Shown piece after piece: positions 1 to 12,074 of a DNA stretch of 64,000 nt; the stretch's first letter is position 1; every line of letters starts with the position of its first letter. Source of the DNA: Craterostigma plantagineum. Lineage: Eukaryota > Streptophyta > Magnoliopsida > Lamiales > Linderniaceae. A program made the translations under genes and the position numbers. The DNA lies in assembly GCA_027422505.1 (NCBI GenBank), contig JAPQWV010000127.1:682001-746000 (forward strand), written 5' to 3'. The notes below the pieces were generated by a model that worked only from the letters and a program-made list of their open reading frames with translations, made no database searches and was not told where the DNA came from.

Positions 1-905
1 TATACACGTATTGAAGTTTTTGGTTTATATATGATTTTCAATTAGCTTCTTGATTGTTCAAATTAAAGTTGTAATTTTGTTCTATTTATCATTACAATTT
101 AAAGTAGGAAAGAACGTGGCCTTCAATTTCAAATAGAAACTCATCATGATGATGAAGTGACATGCATAGTATAAAGTGGTATCTAAAGTTTTAAATTCAA
201 GCCATAACTTTTACAATGATTATTAGTTGCCACTTTAGTAGGTAAAAAATTTAATTGTTTGTCATAATATTTTTTTATCAATAATATGATCGAGTTAAAT
301 GTGCATATGATCTGTATTATCTGGGCTGGGCCTGGCTTAAAGTCACGTTCACATGTGATCAATCTACTTAAAATGTAATTAATAACTGAATTTCTAGTGA
401 AACCATGTTGTTGACTATTGAGACACACGAGTGTAATGAGGAGAATTGAGAAGACTAAGATCGACACTCGACCTATTATTATCATTAAAGACACCACTTA
501 TTAGCTTTTTAACAATACGTGTACCCAAAGACAAGATAATATTTATGGGAAAAAGCGTTCATCGAGTTTGAACCCCCAAAATTTTGTGCATTACAATGAT
601 AACTACGTAGTTATTAAGATACAAACTGATTGTAAGCATATATATTAAGATACGCCATGATTAAATTTAGGTGATTTCACATAAAAATACTCATTAATAT
701 AAAAAATTAGCAAATCAGTACCATGTCAGTATTTTGTTATATGCAGGTACCTGTTATAATAAATTTTTTGGACATTGGTACCTCCCGCCGCAAGGTACAT
801 CATACACACATTTAGGTACCATAGATAAACGTATTGTGGTACGTAATACAGCTAAAAGATGATACCACCATATAGCTTGCCGCAAGGTACCGTATGGAAC
901 ATATA
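1..905. other. AT-rich intergenic DNA with degenerate GGTACC-type repeats
   Basis: No convincing gene is seen here. Open frames are short and AT-rich. From about 720 to 905, and again at about 1165-1225, short phrases containing ggtacc, ggtacgt or ggtaccata recur every 20-50 bases. They look like a decayed tandem or dispersed repeat interrupted by the MITE that follows. Confidence 0.5.
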
Positions 906-913
906 TAGCTACT

Positions 914-1157
914 CAGTGGCGGAGCTAGGAACTATTACCACGGGGTCCATTTAGTACTACTAATTTTCACAGGCCCATTTATACTAGTATATATATATAT
1001 ATATATATATATATTTAATATTAGTGGGGTCCACATACTAATTTTACATGCATTGAATTGTTGTATAAAAAAATTTTCACCTAATAAATACTTTTAAAAA
1101 TAATTCCAGTGGGGTCCTTCCAAGGACCCCACTGGTCCTCACGTGGCTCTGCCACTG
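914..1157. mobile_element. hAT-type MITE, 244 bp
   Basis: The element has terminal inverted repeats: the left end begins cagtggcggagctagga and the right end is the complement of cagtggcagagccacg. It is flanked by near-identical 8-bp duplications, tagctact at 906-913 and tagctacc at 1158-1165. An 8-bp target duplication with CAGTG ends fits the hAT superfamily. The interior holds an (AT)n run near 980-1013 and a second inverted pair around the phrase ggggtcc. It has no coding capacity, so it would have been moved by a transposase encoded elsewhere. Confidence 0.75.
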
Positions 1158-1165
1158 TAGCTACC

Positions 1166-1647
1166 ATATATGGGTACCATATAGATGCGTAACGTGGTAC
1201 GCTACGCACATATAAAAAGGTACGTCAAGACTGGAAAAGTGGTAAGCACAGTCGAACAAATTTTCTAACATTGGGTATTGCCTTGCAAATTTTTATATAA
1301 TTGGGTATTTTTTTTTTATAGATTCACCTTAAATTTTTAGGATTATTATATAGAATGTAACGGTAAGAGTAAGACCTTAGACCCATCTCTAAATTACAGT
1401 TGCTGCAATATATAAAGCAGTAGAGAAATCAACGCTTTCCAAAATGTACAAGACATGATGAGAAGCTTCGCTGCATTTGTTGATGAGATAATCAAACTAT
1501 TACATTATTTTATTATCAATAATCACGATATATGTCAACATAGACATGTCCATAGACCCTTTTGATGTGAATTTTCTTCTTCCCAATACAAGTCTTTGTC
1601 GCACATGATGTCTTCTCACCTCCCAAAGTGTAGACTAAGAAGAGGGC

Positions 1648-1683
<36 letters not shown>

Positions 1684-2317
1684 CTTTCTTTTCACATTAT
1701 ACATTGCATTGCATTGCATTGCAATTTGCATGCATGCCGCAAATAAAATTTAAGATTTAAGCAATATATAGCTTCTAGTCTAGTCTAGCCAACGGGTGAA
1801 AAATTATGCATAGAATAATTAAACTATGCATTTCCTTATTATTATTATTATTATTACGACTACTATTATTATCCATATCCATTAAAGGGCCCATGAGCTG
1901 AGTTATGACATTTCTTCATTTACAATCTACACGGTCAAAGTAATCAAAGTTATGAAAATCCTGAAATTGAACCAAATAAATATATCAGGATAATTCGTTC
2001 CCAAACAAAAGGAAAAAAGAAAGAAAATACAGCATAGAAATCTTTCACAGCATTGTCAACACAGTTGTACGTAGTACTAACAATCTTTGGGAGAAGAGTT
2101 TTTTTTTTTTTGGCACTGATATATATCTTCTTTTGTCACATATTGCTACTGTTAGTCATTGTTCAACAGTGTTTATTTTGGACCAAACTCAAGACTTAAG
2201 CCAGTGGGCACTGTCCATTTCATTACAAAATCAAACACTCCTCTCTAAAATCTCATTTCTTCGTCTCTTTTAATGTCGTCACAGAGATTTCTCTAAGTTG
2301 CTTGCCACTGCATTGCC
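1166..2317. other. Intergenic, upstream region of the remorin gene
   Basis: No gene is supported here. It contains simple repeats: a TA run near 1651-1679, a CATTG repeat near 1702-1723 and an ATT run near 1839-1857. The last part, about 2100-2317, is the presumed promoter and 5' leader of the remorin gene. I could not pick one TATA box with confidence. Confidence 0.5.
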
Positions 2318-4551
2318 ATGGAAAGCGACAAGTACATGGAAACTTCGACTTTTTTCTCCTCTCACGTGGTAAGAACACTCCTTTACAACCAACGTTGTAC
2401 ATTCTTTTCTTGTCCCCATTTTTGCTGCGTTTTCTAAAACAAGTTATATTGTATTGTGCGTCGTAATCCCAGGGTGGTGGTAGATTAGAGGGAACGAAGA
2501 ACCCTTTCTTGTTGGATTCTTACGCCGACGCCGATCCTCTCTGCAAGCTGAACCTCAAAGAAACCTCGGATTTTGTCAGGTCTTTATCTGTCGTCGGAGG
2601 CAAGAATATTGCGGCGGAGAACGGTGGGATTCTTGAATTTTCGACTGCTGCTCAAAGGGTCAGGGATAACGGCGGCGCCGGCGGCGTTGGGTCCGTTGCG
2701 AGGAGGCTCGCCGTCGAAGCTCCTCCGACGCCGGGCAGGCCTGTGTTCAGCTTCAGCCATGGAAGCTTCTCTAGAAAGAGCTTTCCGTCGAAGTGGGACG
2801 ACGCCGAGAAATGGCTGTCGTCGTGCAACGACTCTCCTGGCCGTAGCAGCGCCGTCGCCGCCGATCATCATGGCCTGGTTTTGAGGCCTTATGAGCCTGC
2901 GAAAACGTACACCAGGCAATGCAGTGGGTACAAGCCACAGCTGTACGGCGGTGGTGGTGGTGGTGTTGGAGGTGGTGCAGCCTTTCAAGGGGAATTAATG
3001 CTCGATAATAATTCGTCAGCTGCCATTGTTGATGAGCTTTCACTTTCAGCTTCGGCTGGTTTACTTCTAAAAGGTAAAGTGAAGCCCTTTCTTTTTTCTC
3101 GAGAGATTTCTGTAAGGAAAAAAAAAAAGCTTTCATGTACCCCAACTCTGTTCTTCTGTCGTTTTCACATGGCTTCTGCTGCTGTAATAACGTTAAAAAG
3201 GTGTTTGAACTACTACTGCATGAAAGTCTTTCTCATCGTCTTTGAGATCAACTCACTAATGCTGCTGCAGATAAGTTCCCAAACGAGCCATTGCAAGAGA
3301 GTTTTTTGTTCGGAAATCGCTCGAACTTAGCAGATAATAATAATCCTCCTCCAAAGTTAGAAGGCACTTTAAAGCACAGAGATGTCGGCACGGAGATGAC
3401 TCCCCTCGCCAGCTCGAAAACTTCGAGGTGTCCGACGCCATTCAAGAGCCCTTCGCCGGCGCGTCACAACACGCCGGAGAATCGGTCCGGCCCACTGGCT
3501 CCGGCGAGCACCGACAGCAGCAGCTCGAACACGGTGGAGCTGCAAGAGTGCCACCTGGCAAAGCTCAACTTAGGGACACAGTTTGGGACGAATTGGAGCT
3601 CAAGGGAAGAGGAAGAAGAGGACGTGTCGAAGAGCCTCCGCCATTTTGAGATGAGCGCTGAGTTTCGCAAGAGCGTTTCCGAGTCGAGGGCGGCGCCGGC
3701 GCCGCCTTGCTTGTGGGAAGAAGATAAAGCTAAGAGCTGTCTAAGGTTAAGTAGTTTTATTAAGACCTTTGTTCCAAGACAAGTTTATGTTCAAGATTTT
3801 TAGCTGTTAAAAATTCTCAGGTATCAGAGAGAACAGGCCAAGATTCAAGCATGGGTTAACCTTCAAAGTGCTAAAGCAGAAGCAGAATCAAGAAAACTCG
3901 AGGTAATACTTCTTACGAGCAAGTATGTGTCCCAAACAACAAAAAAAAAAAACTGATCTTTTCTTAGCAAGATCTGGGAAATCTTGAAAGATGCAACGTG
4001 GAAAAGCCCATTCCTCTGTCTGTTATATTACAAAAAGTCTTTACTGTATAACATTTTTGGCTTCATTCATTCCATCCCATCCCACATAGAGCCAAACGCC
4101 AGTCAAGGACACACATACCATAGTGCTTTGCTTCCCCTTTATTTTACTATCAGTCCCTTTTTTTCTGCACAGTTTTCTTGATTATGTGTAATGTTAAAGG
4201 TGATAATCTCACCAAAAGAGGAAGTCTTTCCATTCTTTTATGGGCTTTTCTGTCTGGTTCTTGACAGACGTGATCCACTCATAATAATATGTTCATTAGT
4301 TACTATTCTTAATTGATTAGGTGAAGATACAGAAAATGAGGTCGAACCTCGAAGAGAAGCTGATGAAGAGAATGGCGAACGTACACAGAAAAGCCGAAGA
4401 GTTGCTAGCAGAAGCTCAGTTCCAACACACCGATCAAGTACTAAAGATTTCTCAGAGAAGAGCGTGTAAGAGAAACATTAAGCCTCAGTTTTCGGGCAAC
4501 AAGTCTTCTTGTGGATGCTTCCCATGTAGTGGTAATAATAACAGCTTTTAG
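2318..4551 (+). CDS. Remorin family protein (five exons)
   Basis: Proposed exons are 2318-2368, 2473-3073, 3271-3745, 3821-3902 and 4321-4551. All have GT..AG borders and keep frame, giving about 479 aa. The first ATG gives MESDKYMETSTFF. The N-terminal ~330 residues are low-complexity, rich in Ser, Pro and Gly, and typical of the long remorins. The C-terminal ~120 residues carry the remorin C-domain: WEEDKAK, then REQAKIQAWVNLQSAKAEAE, then a Lys/Glu-rich heptad-like coiled coil (MRSNLEEKLMKRMANVHRKAEE). The protein ends in a Cys-rich tail, SSCGCFPCSG, of the kind that anchors remorins to the plasma-membrane inner face by S-acylation. Family knowledge: remorins organise membrane nanodomains in immunity and symbiosis. 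The specific role of this long form is unknown. Confidence 0.88.
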
Positions 4552-5551
4552 TTGGGAGAGAGAATTAGAGAGAGAGAGCATCAGAGAAAAGATTGGAACG
4601 GACATTAGCTAGCAAGATCAAAGCTCCATTTATATGCATCAGATTGTGATTTTAAACGTTAGCGAACATGCAAAATTCTCATCAAGATTTGGTTTTTAAT
4701 TTCTGGGACTGTCCGTAAAAGATGTTTTTGGATGTTAGGACCCAATCAAAGGAACAAACAAGGCTCTGATCTGACACTGCATTTGCATTGATACAAGCGC
4801 AAAACAATGCCCCACATCGGAAAAAGACGAACTACATAGAAACAAAATAAATACTTGAAAGTCTGATAAATTTACGAGAAAGCAGAGCAATGGTAAGAAC
4901 AGAGTATGGGAAAGATACTGTTCTTTACGTATACGTATTATAAAGCTTCCAGTGTAAAAGCTTACAGTCACTTTTCTCAGTAATCACTTGTACCATCCGT
5001 TTTATTACACATACTATCTATTGCATTCCATTCCATCTCTGCAGTTAAAAGCTCCATTGCTTTATCTGAGACATAATTACCTATGTGAGTGAGTTGAGTA
5101 GAATGGAAACTGTAGGATTTCTTTGTTATACTGTTGAGTGGGCTGTCACCTTTTTTCTTTTCTTTTTTTGTTTTTTTTGTTTTTCCTTGAAAGAGGTAAG
5201 AAGGCTGCACCGCCCTGAAAAAGGTGAACCTAATCTTTTTTGGGAGCTTGGATTTCCATGGATTTATAAACTTGACAATAAAAAATTCAAGATTTTCACT
5301 TGCGAATTTCATACATCACAATTTGGTTTCCTTACGTTAGATTCGCCGCTTATCCCCTCTTCTGCCATATAAATACAAAAATTGCACAAGTGTAAAAATT
5401 GCCAACTCCAAGCGACCAATCCAAAACTGCAATCTGTTATTCAGAGATAAACATGCATTACTGTTACTACCTTTATAGCCCGCCCACGATAAAGGTAGTC
5501 ACAAAAACAAGGGTGAGAATCTCTATCTGATAAGGAAGAAAACTTAAAATA
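4552..5551. other. Intergenic between remorin and lipase
   Basis: It holds the remorin 3' end, with a GA-rich stretch near 4557-4580, and the upstream region of the lipase gene. A T-rich tract lies at 5151-5190. The short open frames on both strands show no recognisable protein, so I see no gene here. Confidence 0.5.
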
Positions 5552-8500
5552 ATGTCCGACTCCGACGAGGATGTAATAACAATGACAGGCGCCGAGGATT
5601 TCAGTTTCTTGATCATGAGGCATGACAACGGTGGGCTCTTTGACTTGTTCAAGTTCTTGGCTTTCAGCAACTTAGACAGCGGCGCGGAGTTTCTTGAGAG
5701 CGATTTGCCGTTCTCGGAAATCTTCGACGACGGCGGCGGCGGCGTGATTACACTCAGTCGCAGGTGGGTCATCGTCGTCTCTATCATAGCAAGGAAAGTG
5801 ATTAAGGTTCTGGGCAAGCCTTTAGAACTGACTGGCTACGTCGTGGAGTTTCTACTCAACCTATTGTCCCTCAACGGTCAACTTCTTGGGCTGATACACG
5901 CAGTTCTAAGTGGTAAATATCACTTCTTCAATCATTCGACAAAAAAAGTACATTTTCTTTATGCAGTGATTGATTGATGGCTTGTTGTAATGTAATAGGG
6001 AATGTGGTAATGCCAAAACGAGGCTCGGAAACGTTCATTAGCGCAATAGGTCACTTAGATGGGCGAATAGACCTTTTTTTTAACAGCAGCAAAGATGATC
6101 ATCAGCCTTGTTTTATTAGCATGGGAGATGAAGAGCTCATGGATTTGTGTGTTATGGCTTCTAAGTTGGCGTATGAGAACGCCGAGGTTGTAAGAAACGT
6201 CGTCAATCTTCACTGGAAGGTAAGGTCTATAGCTTTCTCTGATCCATTGTTGATATTCTGATAATGTTTTGTGATCTTATTGTGGGACAAAACCATTTTT
6301 GGTCCCCGATATTTACCCTATGGGCGTTTTTGGTCCCCGATATTTCGACTTGCCACATTTAGTCCCCGATGTTTCTTGATTTGAACCAATTTGGTCCCTC
6401 CGTCAGTTTAGACGGAATTGCAAAATTAGCGACGGAATTTGCGACGGAATTTCCGTCGCTAAAGGAAAAATTAAAATAAAATGATAATTAAACATAAAAA
6501 TGAGAAAAATTCAAAAAATAGGTAAAAAAATTGAAAAAAAAAGAATATTATCAATAAATTAATTAAATATAATTAATAATAAAAATAATAATAATAAAAA
6601 TAAAATAATAAACTAAAAAATGATAGTTAAACTTAAAAATGAGAAAAAATTCCAAAAAAAAAAGAAAAAATTCAAAAAATAGGTAAAAAATTCAAAAAAA
6701 AAAGAGAATATTACTAATAAATTAAATAAAAATATAAATAATAATAAAAAATAAATAATAATAAAAATAAAATAATAATCTAAAAAATGATAAATATAAA
6801 TTTAAGATTTTAAAAAGTAAAAGTAAAAATATATTTATTTATTAAAAATTAAATAAAAAGGAACAAAAATTAAGGAACTAAAAATTATTATTTTATTATT
6901 ATTATTTATATTTTTATTTAATTTATTAGTAATATTCTCTTTTTTTCAATTTTTTACCTATTTTTTTGATTTTTTTCTTTTTTTTTGGAATTTTTCTCAT
7001 TTTTATGTTTAATTATCATTTTTTTTTAGTTTTTTCCTTTAGCGACGGAAATTCCGTCGCAAATTCCGTCGCTAATTTTGCAATTCCGTCTAAATTGACG
7101 GAGGGACCAAATTGGTTCAAATCAAGAAACATCGGGGACTAAATGTGGCAAGTCGAAACATCGGGGACCAAAAGCGACCATAGGCTAAACATCGGGGACC
7201 AAAAATGGTTTTTGCCCTCTTATTGTCCTATACCTTTCATGAAATTTCGATTTTCGTTCGTCCAAAAACGTTTTTTTACTAATTTATCATAAATAGTCTT
7301 CTTGCATCACAAAGATTTAATTAGCATTTCGTCACGTTTTCATTGTCGGAAGCAATAGAAGAGATGGCAGGAAATTTACGAATGACTATTTTGTGAGGAA
7401 TTGTAGCAACACATTGGACTAATTTTGGACAGAAGCTTAGTTAATGGATGAAAAATCGAATTTCTTGAAAGTTTTAAGGACTATAAAGTATGAGAATCTT
7501 TCTTCTTGCTCGAGTTGAGATACTTCTCACTTACTTTCTGTACAGACTCTTTCTCTACAAACTAACCTGTCTTTACATATATATGCACGAAAAATCGAAT
7601 TTTCATGAAAGTTTTAGGACTGAAATTGAATTCGCTCCTCCGTGTTAATACGTACCTTTTTTCCTGCTATTGAACAGATGCACTTCGTCGACTTCTACAA
7701 CTGCTGGAACGGTAAGAACGGCGAGTGCATATCGATAAGTCTTTTCCTTTGCGCTTACGCTTAATATTACCCCATTTTGTAATCTTTAGATTATCAGAAA
7801 GAGAGGTCGACCCAAGTGTTCATAGCGTGCGATAAACCCACGGACGCGAATTTGATCCTCGTCGCCTTTCGAGGAACCGAGCCCTTCGACGCCGACGATT
7901 GGATCACCGACTTCGACTACTCATGGTACGAAATCCCGAGGGCGGGAAAAGTACACGTGGGGTTTCTAGAAGCCCTAGGCCTGGGCAGTAGGCTCGAGTC
8001 CTCCACGTTCTGCCAGAACTTCCTACTTCGCACTGAGACGAAGAATGAGCTCTTGCCCATCGGAGAAAAGACGGCTTACCACACGGTTAGGGCAAAGCTA
8101 AAAGAATTACTCGAAAATCACGAAAACGCAAAGTTCGTGGTCACCGGCCATAGCTTAGGAGGAGCTTTGGCTATATTGTTTCCTACGATGCTCCTCTTGC
8201 TCGACGAGGAGGAGATGATGGAGCGTTTTATGGGCGTTTACACTTTCGGACAACCTAGGGTTTGTAATAGGAAGCTCGGGAGGTTCGTCGAGGATCGCCT
8301 CGAAAGTCCCGAGGCAAAGTACTATAGGGTCGTGTACTGCAACGATCTTGTCCCGAGGTTGCCCTACGACGACAGGACTTTCTTGTACAAGCATTTTGGG
8401 AAGTGCTTGTATTACGATAGCCTCTACGTCGAGCAAGTGAGTCCTTGTATCTTTCTAACTGGGCTCGAAATTTGGGGTATTAAACTCAATGTAAAGATTT

Positions 8501-8896
8501 TTGTGCTACTCCATGTATTGCCAATTGGTTTATGACATGGAAACTCTGCGTGGGCTTATATGTTGTGTTTCTGGGCCTGGGCAGATGGGATTTTAAATTC
8601 GAACCCATACTTGACCAGATTGTGTTTTTTTTTTCTTTTTTTTTTTGCAGAATGTGAGGGAAGAACCGAACAAGAACTACTTCGACTTGAGATATTTGAT
8701 CCCCGACTACCTAAACGCGGCGTGGGAATTACTCAGGAGCCTGACGATGTGTTACACGTTTGGCTCCGAGTATAAGGAGAGTTGGGAATCCACCGTTCTA
8801 AGGCTCGTGGGGTTAGTAATTCCCGGGCTCTCGGCTCATAGCCCGGTCGATTACGTCAACTCGGTGAGGCTCGGGGGCTCGGGTTCTGGAAGGTGA
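5552..8896 (+). CDS. OBL1: Triacylglycerol lipase, OBL1-like (class 3 lipase)
   Basis: Exons 5552-5912, 5999-6219, 7678-7711, 7790-8436 and 8651-8896 join in frame to about 502 aa. The alpha/beta-hydrolase class 3 lipase core is intact. FRGTEPFDADDWITDFDYSW is the oxyanion-side signature. The nucleophile elbow GHSLGGALAILF carries the catalytic Ser. NDLVPRLPYDD carries the probable catalytic Asp, and the late AHSPVDYVNSVRLG segment supplies the probable catalytic His. A hydrophobic helix near residues 70-115 (WVIVVSIIARKVIKVL..) matches the membrane- or oil-body-targeting part of the OBL family. Family knowledge: OBL1 lipases sit on lipid droplets and hydrolyse tri- and diacylglycerols, for example in pollen tubes and seedlings. 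Intron 2 (6220-7677) is enlarged by a foldback transposon. The short 34-base third exon is as expected for the family. Confidence 0.92.
6284..7217. mobile_element. Foldback Mutator-like element (MULE), 934 bp, in a lipase intron
   Basis: The left end reads gggacaaaaccatttttgg and the right end is the complement of gggcaaaaaccatttttgg. The flanks are a perfect 9-bp direct duplication, tcttattgt, at 6275-6283 and 7218-7226, the size made by Mutator-like transposases. The two arms are long and complementary (gtccccgatgtttc, gtccctccgtcag, gcgacggaatttcc all recur inverted), so the element would fold into one large hairpin. The middle (about 6470-7030) is A/T-only low complexity and encodes nothing. 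It is a non-autonomous element; the exact target duplication suggests a fairly recent insertion. Confidence 0.85.
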
Positions 8897-9827
8897 TACG
8901 ATGTTCTTACAAGGATTCAGATTTTGTTAGTAAGGCAATATTTCTTCCCTAAGACATAAAATCTTATCCTTGATGACAATGATGTTTGATTAATGGATAG
9001 ATATCGAACAGGCGAATCTTACAGGGATTCGAATATCAAATCTTCGAAGTACATCTCATTCCAACAGTTAACAACACATGTTTAACTGTCCACGTGCCGA
9101 AATATCACATACCTGCTCGAATCGAATCGGAATTTCAATAGTTGCCTTTTGTTTTAGTATTTATATGGCCGAGGAACATTGTTATCAGATTGCAGATATG
9201 CTTAAACTAATCTGATCGCACTAATTTCGGAGTTTGCCACTGATTCTCCAGACAATATGTTTGTGGAAATCTCAACAGTATATTATCAAGACGAAATTAT
9301 GTAAGATCAAATTGCAGGGGAAAAGCTGTCAAACATAATTAACATCTGATGGCAAAGGTAATTAAATAAACAACCTTTTAAGTTTGCTCATAATAACAGA
9401 AAATTACTCAAGTATGATATGTCATACATTTCATTCTTACATAAAATTAAATATGGTTCATGTTAAACTTATTTGAAGTGTGTGATAAAGAAAAAAAGGA
9501 AGAAATTGTTGATCTCTTCAATCAAACAAGCACGTATCCTACGATTACTGCCTTTTGTCTCGTCATCATAAAGCAAAACCTTTGATCTTTGATTCATTTA
9601 CCATATTTCCACTCAAATGTATGCTATGATCCAACTCATAACTTCGATCCCAGCGTTCTTTCATACTGTCAGCCACATCACACCCCATCACATCATGTTC
9701 ATTGAATCATAAAAAAATATCTATATTAGTTTCTTACTTTATTAACCATAACAATTTCCCATGCAAATCCCTCAGTTTCCGAACCCGATCAAGTACATGA
9801 ATCTCCAAGTCAACTTTCACTTCCATG
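8897..9827. other. Intergenic between lipase and DVL-type peptide gene
   Basis: No gene or transposon ends are recognised. It includes the lipase 3' region and the promoter of the downstream small-peptide gene. Confidence 0.45.
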
Positions 9828-9835
9828 TATATAAA
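9828..9835 (+). promoter_or_regulatory. Probable TATA box of the DVL/RTFL gene
   Basis: The sequence TATATAAA lies about 147 bp before the ATG at 9975. With a start site some 25-35 bp downstream, the leader would be about 110-120 nt and would contain a CT/T-rich run (9894-9917), common in plant 5' leaders. Confidence 0.5.
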
Positions 9836-9974
9836 CACGCAACTCTTCTGTGTTTTCCTCGTCCTCAAGGGTCAAGCTCAATACGTTTGTGGGCTTTTTT
9901 TTTCTCCTTTTTTCCCCTAATTTTCTGGGTTCTTGCCTTAAACCTGTTGCAACTCCATCAATCAAATCTTGAAA

Positions 9975-10166
9975 ATGGAGGCTGTGCGAATCAAGAACGT
10001 CGTCAACAAAGCTCATACTTCTTCTTCGAAGAGATCATCGACGAAGAATAACAATGGCTTCACAAGAAAATGTGCATCTCTTGTCAAGGAACAAAGGGCA
10101 AGGATTTACATTCTCCGGCGATGCGCTACCATGTTGCTTTGCTGGTACATCCAAGGAGATGAATAA
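9975..10166 (+). CDS. DVL/ROTUNDIFOLIA4-like small polypeptide, 63 aa
   Basis: The ATG at 9975 starts MEAVRIKNVVNK; the frame ends at TAA 10164-10166. The C-terminal ~30 residues (KCASLVKEQRARIYILRRCATMLLCWYIQGDE, residues 32-63) are the RTF/DVL domain and match the family consensus closely, with the paired Cys and the ArgIleTyrIle core. The N-terminal half is basic and Ser/Lys-rich, as usual. Family knowledge: these intronless small proteins are plant-specific and plasma-membrane associated. They limit polar cell proliferation in lateral organs when overexpressed. An in-frame TTG two codons upstream is not needed as a start. Confidence 0.9.
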   Translation: MEAVRIKNVVNKAHTSSSKRSSTKNNNGFTRKCASLVKEQRARIYILRRCATMLLCWYIQGDE

Positions 10167-10814
10167 ACCGAAATAAAAGAATAATAACACAGCTTGCTAA
10201 ATATAGTATATTTTTCATCAGACATAAATATATCGTTTCCTCTTCTTACTACCATATGATCATCCACGAGCTACTCAAGACATCATTGGCAAGACTCGAG
10301 AACCAAAGGCTGTTATGTTCCTCAAAGATGGCTTCTCTACCATTAGTGATCCATTATATGTTAGCTCTTCTCCTCACAAGAATGTGTAAGAATTTGCCTT
10401 TTTTGCAGCCTGAATGGTTTAGTTCCATTGGGGGGTTCTCTTTTTTCTTTTGTTTCTTCTTGGCAAAGGAGAGGAGCTGTATATCTATATGGAGGCTATG
10501 TTATATTTGAAGCTTTTTATTTACAGTCTTAAGGTTATCTTGAAAGGCTAAATGATGCAGATTTTTGCAAGAAAAACTGTGCAGATCCATGTAAGAGGAT
10601 AAATAAAGAGATGGGCTCTCAGTGTCTGTTGAGTCCACTGGAAAAATAGTACTGTTCTTGATGAATGTGTATGTCCCTTGTTTGCTCTTTTGATCTTAGA
10701 AAAGAGTAATTTGTAATAAAGATAAACATTCTCATTAAGATCATGAAAGCTCTCTTGTTTCTTTTTGCATGATTGATATGTAATAAAGAAACATATCACA
10801 TGTTTTTAAAGCTT
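10167..10814. other. Intergenic (convergent 3' ends)
   Basis: This is the space between the DVL-type gene (+) and the metalloprotease gene (-), whose 3' ends face each other. The longest open frames (10256-10510 on +, 10548-10799 on -) resemble no protein family. I treat them as chance. Confidence 0.5.
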
Positions 10815-12074
10815 CTAAGTACCCATGTAAGGACTAGAAGTAGCAATAGGAGCACCATAAGAGTACCTCCACTGCCCACAAGCTGCGCACTTATCCTTCT
10901 CTTTGCTGTTGTTTAGTGTGCAAAATTTGCAAGACCATCCTTTGAACTTCATATCTTCTTCGCCGATTTTGCTTTTCACTGTTCCACAGGCTTCACATTT
11001 GAGAGCAGATGGCTGCAATGAATGGCACACAAACAAAAAAAAAACAGAGTATAGTTACACTCATAAGAGCAGCACATTGTAAGGTATCAAAACCTCGAAA
11101 TGCGACTAAAACAAGTTACCGAATTCAACAAGGTGCAGGCGTTGCACGGCCACATCTCACCACCACCCTCAGTCACGGATTCGACGAACGAATCTTGGTG
11201 GGATTCTTCATCTATTTGAACAGAAACGCGAGAGCTTCTAGAAGATTCAGGGCTCTCCTCAGCTGATTTTGACCCGCACCATAAGTCGTCGTGGAGCCTT
11301 CTTTCAGCAGCCATGGCAGCTGCTTGAATAGGGGTCAGTATTGCTTTCATTGAATCGTCGCCGCCGAGGCGCTTGGGCCCATTGGGCAACAGAGCTTGGC
11401 GCTTGGCTCTATCTTCGGCGGCTGATAGAGCTTTTTGGCGGAGAGAAGACTGAGGAAGTTGGCGTGATGAATATCCTCCTCCTCCCAGTCTTTTTCCGGG
11501 GAGATCGAATCCTTGCCCTGTCCCACTAATTCCTTTCGCCATAAGCCCTTCACATTCCTATGAGTAAGGAAGGATATCTTTTCATTCAGCTCTATTCTAT
11601 CTATGAAATGAACAATCAATATCTGGAAAGAAAACGAACCTTTCTTAATTCGTTCAAAAGGTTGTAGAAATCAGCATTGTGAGGACCGATTTCGTTGTGG
11701 CAAAGCTCGTGCAGCATTGTATCGAGGATCTGCTCGTAAGGGAAGAAATCCCACTCATTGTTTGGTCTGCGCAGCCTCAACTTAACCTCGGATCCTCCTC
11801 CTATGTTCAATCCTAAGAGGGCAGGGTTCGGCGGGCTGCAAAAAATCAACAAGATAATGGGCATGATACGATCATTGAGAACACATAGAGAAAAGAACGA
11901 AAGGAATAAAATATCCTACCAAAACTCAGAAAGAATCCTGACTTTCCATTTTCGTCTGCGCATAATAGGTTGCACTTGCTTGGCTACCTTCTCTAAGATT
12001 TCCTTGGCTTCGTCTTCTCTAGGCTTCTTAAGTGGCTTCACTTCCCAGACTTTGTTAAGATCGTTTAGGTCCAT
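10815..12074 (-). CDS. WSS1A: WSS1-type DNA-protein crosslink metalloprotease (WLM domain)
   Basis: Minus-strand exons 12074-11920, 11835-11640, 11557-11120 and 11012-10815 join in frame to about 328 aa. The start MDLNDLNKVWEVKPLKK was preferred to an upstream in-frame Met because it matches the family N-terminus. The WLM domain fills residues ~1-120. Its zinc site is HELCHNEIGPHNADFY, that is HExxH with a third His, and Glu is the catalytic base. C-terminal are two RanBP2-type zinc fingers: the first begins WPCNACTLLN and is split by the last intron before CEAC; the second is WSCKFCTLNNSKEKDKCAACGQW. Family knowledge: WSS1/SPRTN proteases cleave proteins covalently trapped on DNA. The gene runs divergently from the PGDH locus with about 680 bp between start codons. 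Confidence 0.88.

Noticed and set aside
2584..3145. Minus-strand frames over the remorin gene rich in Arg/His
   Set aside because: Shadows of the GC-rich, Gly/Ser-coding remorin exon 2.
9761..10051. A 96-aa open frame overlapping the DVL-type gene, as a possible uORF
   Set aside because: Its start lies upstream of the likely TATA box at 9828, so it would not be in the mRNA, and the protein resembles nothing.
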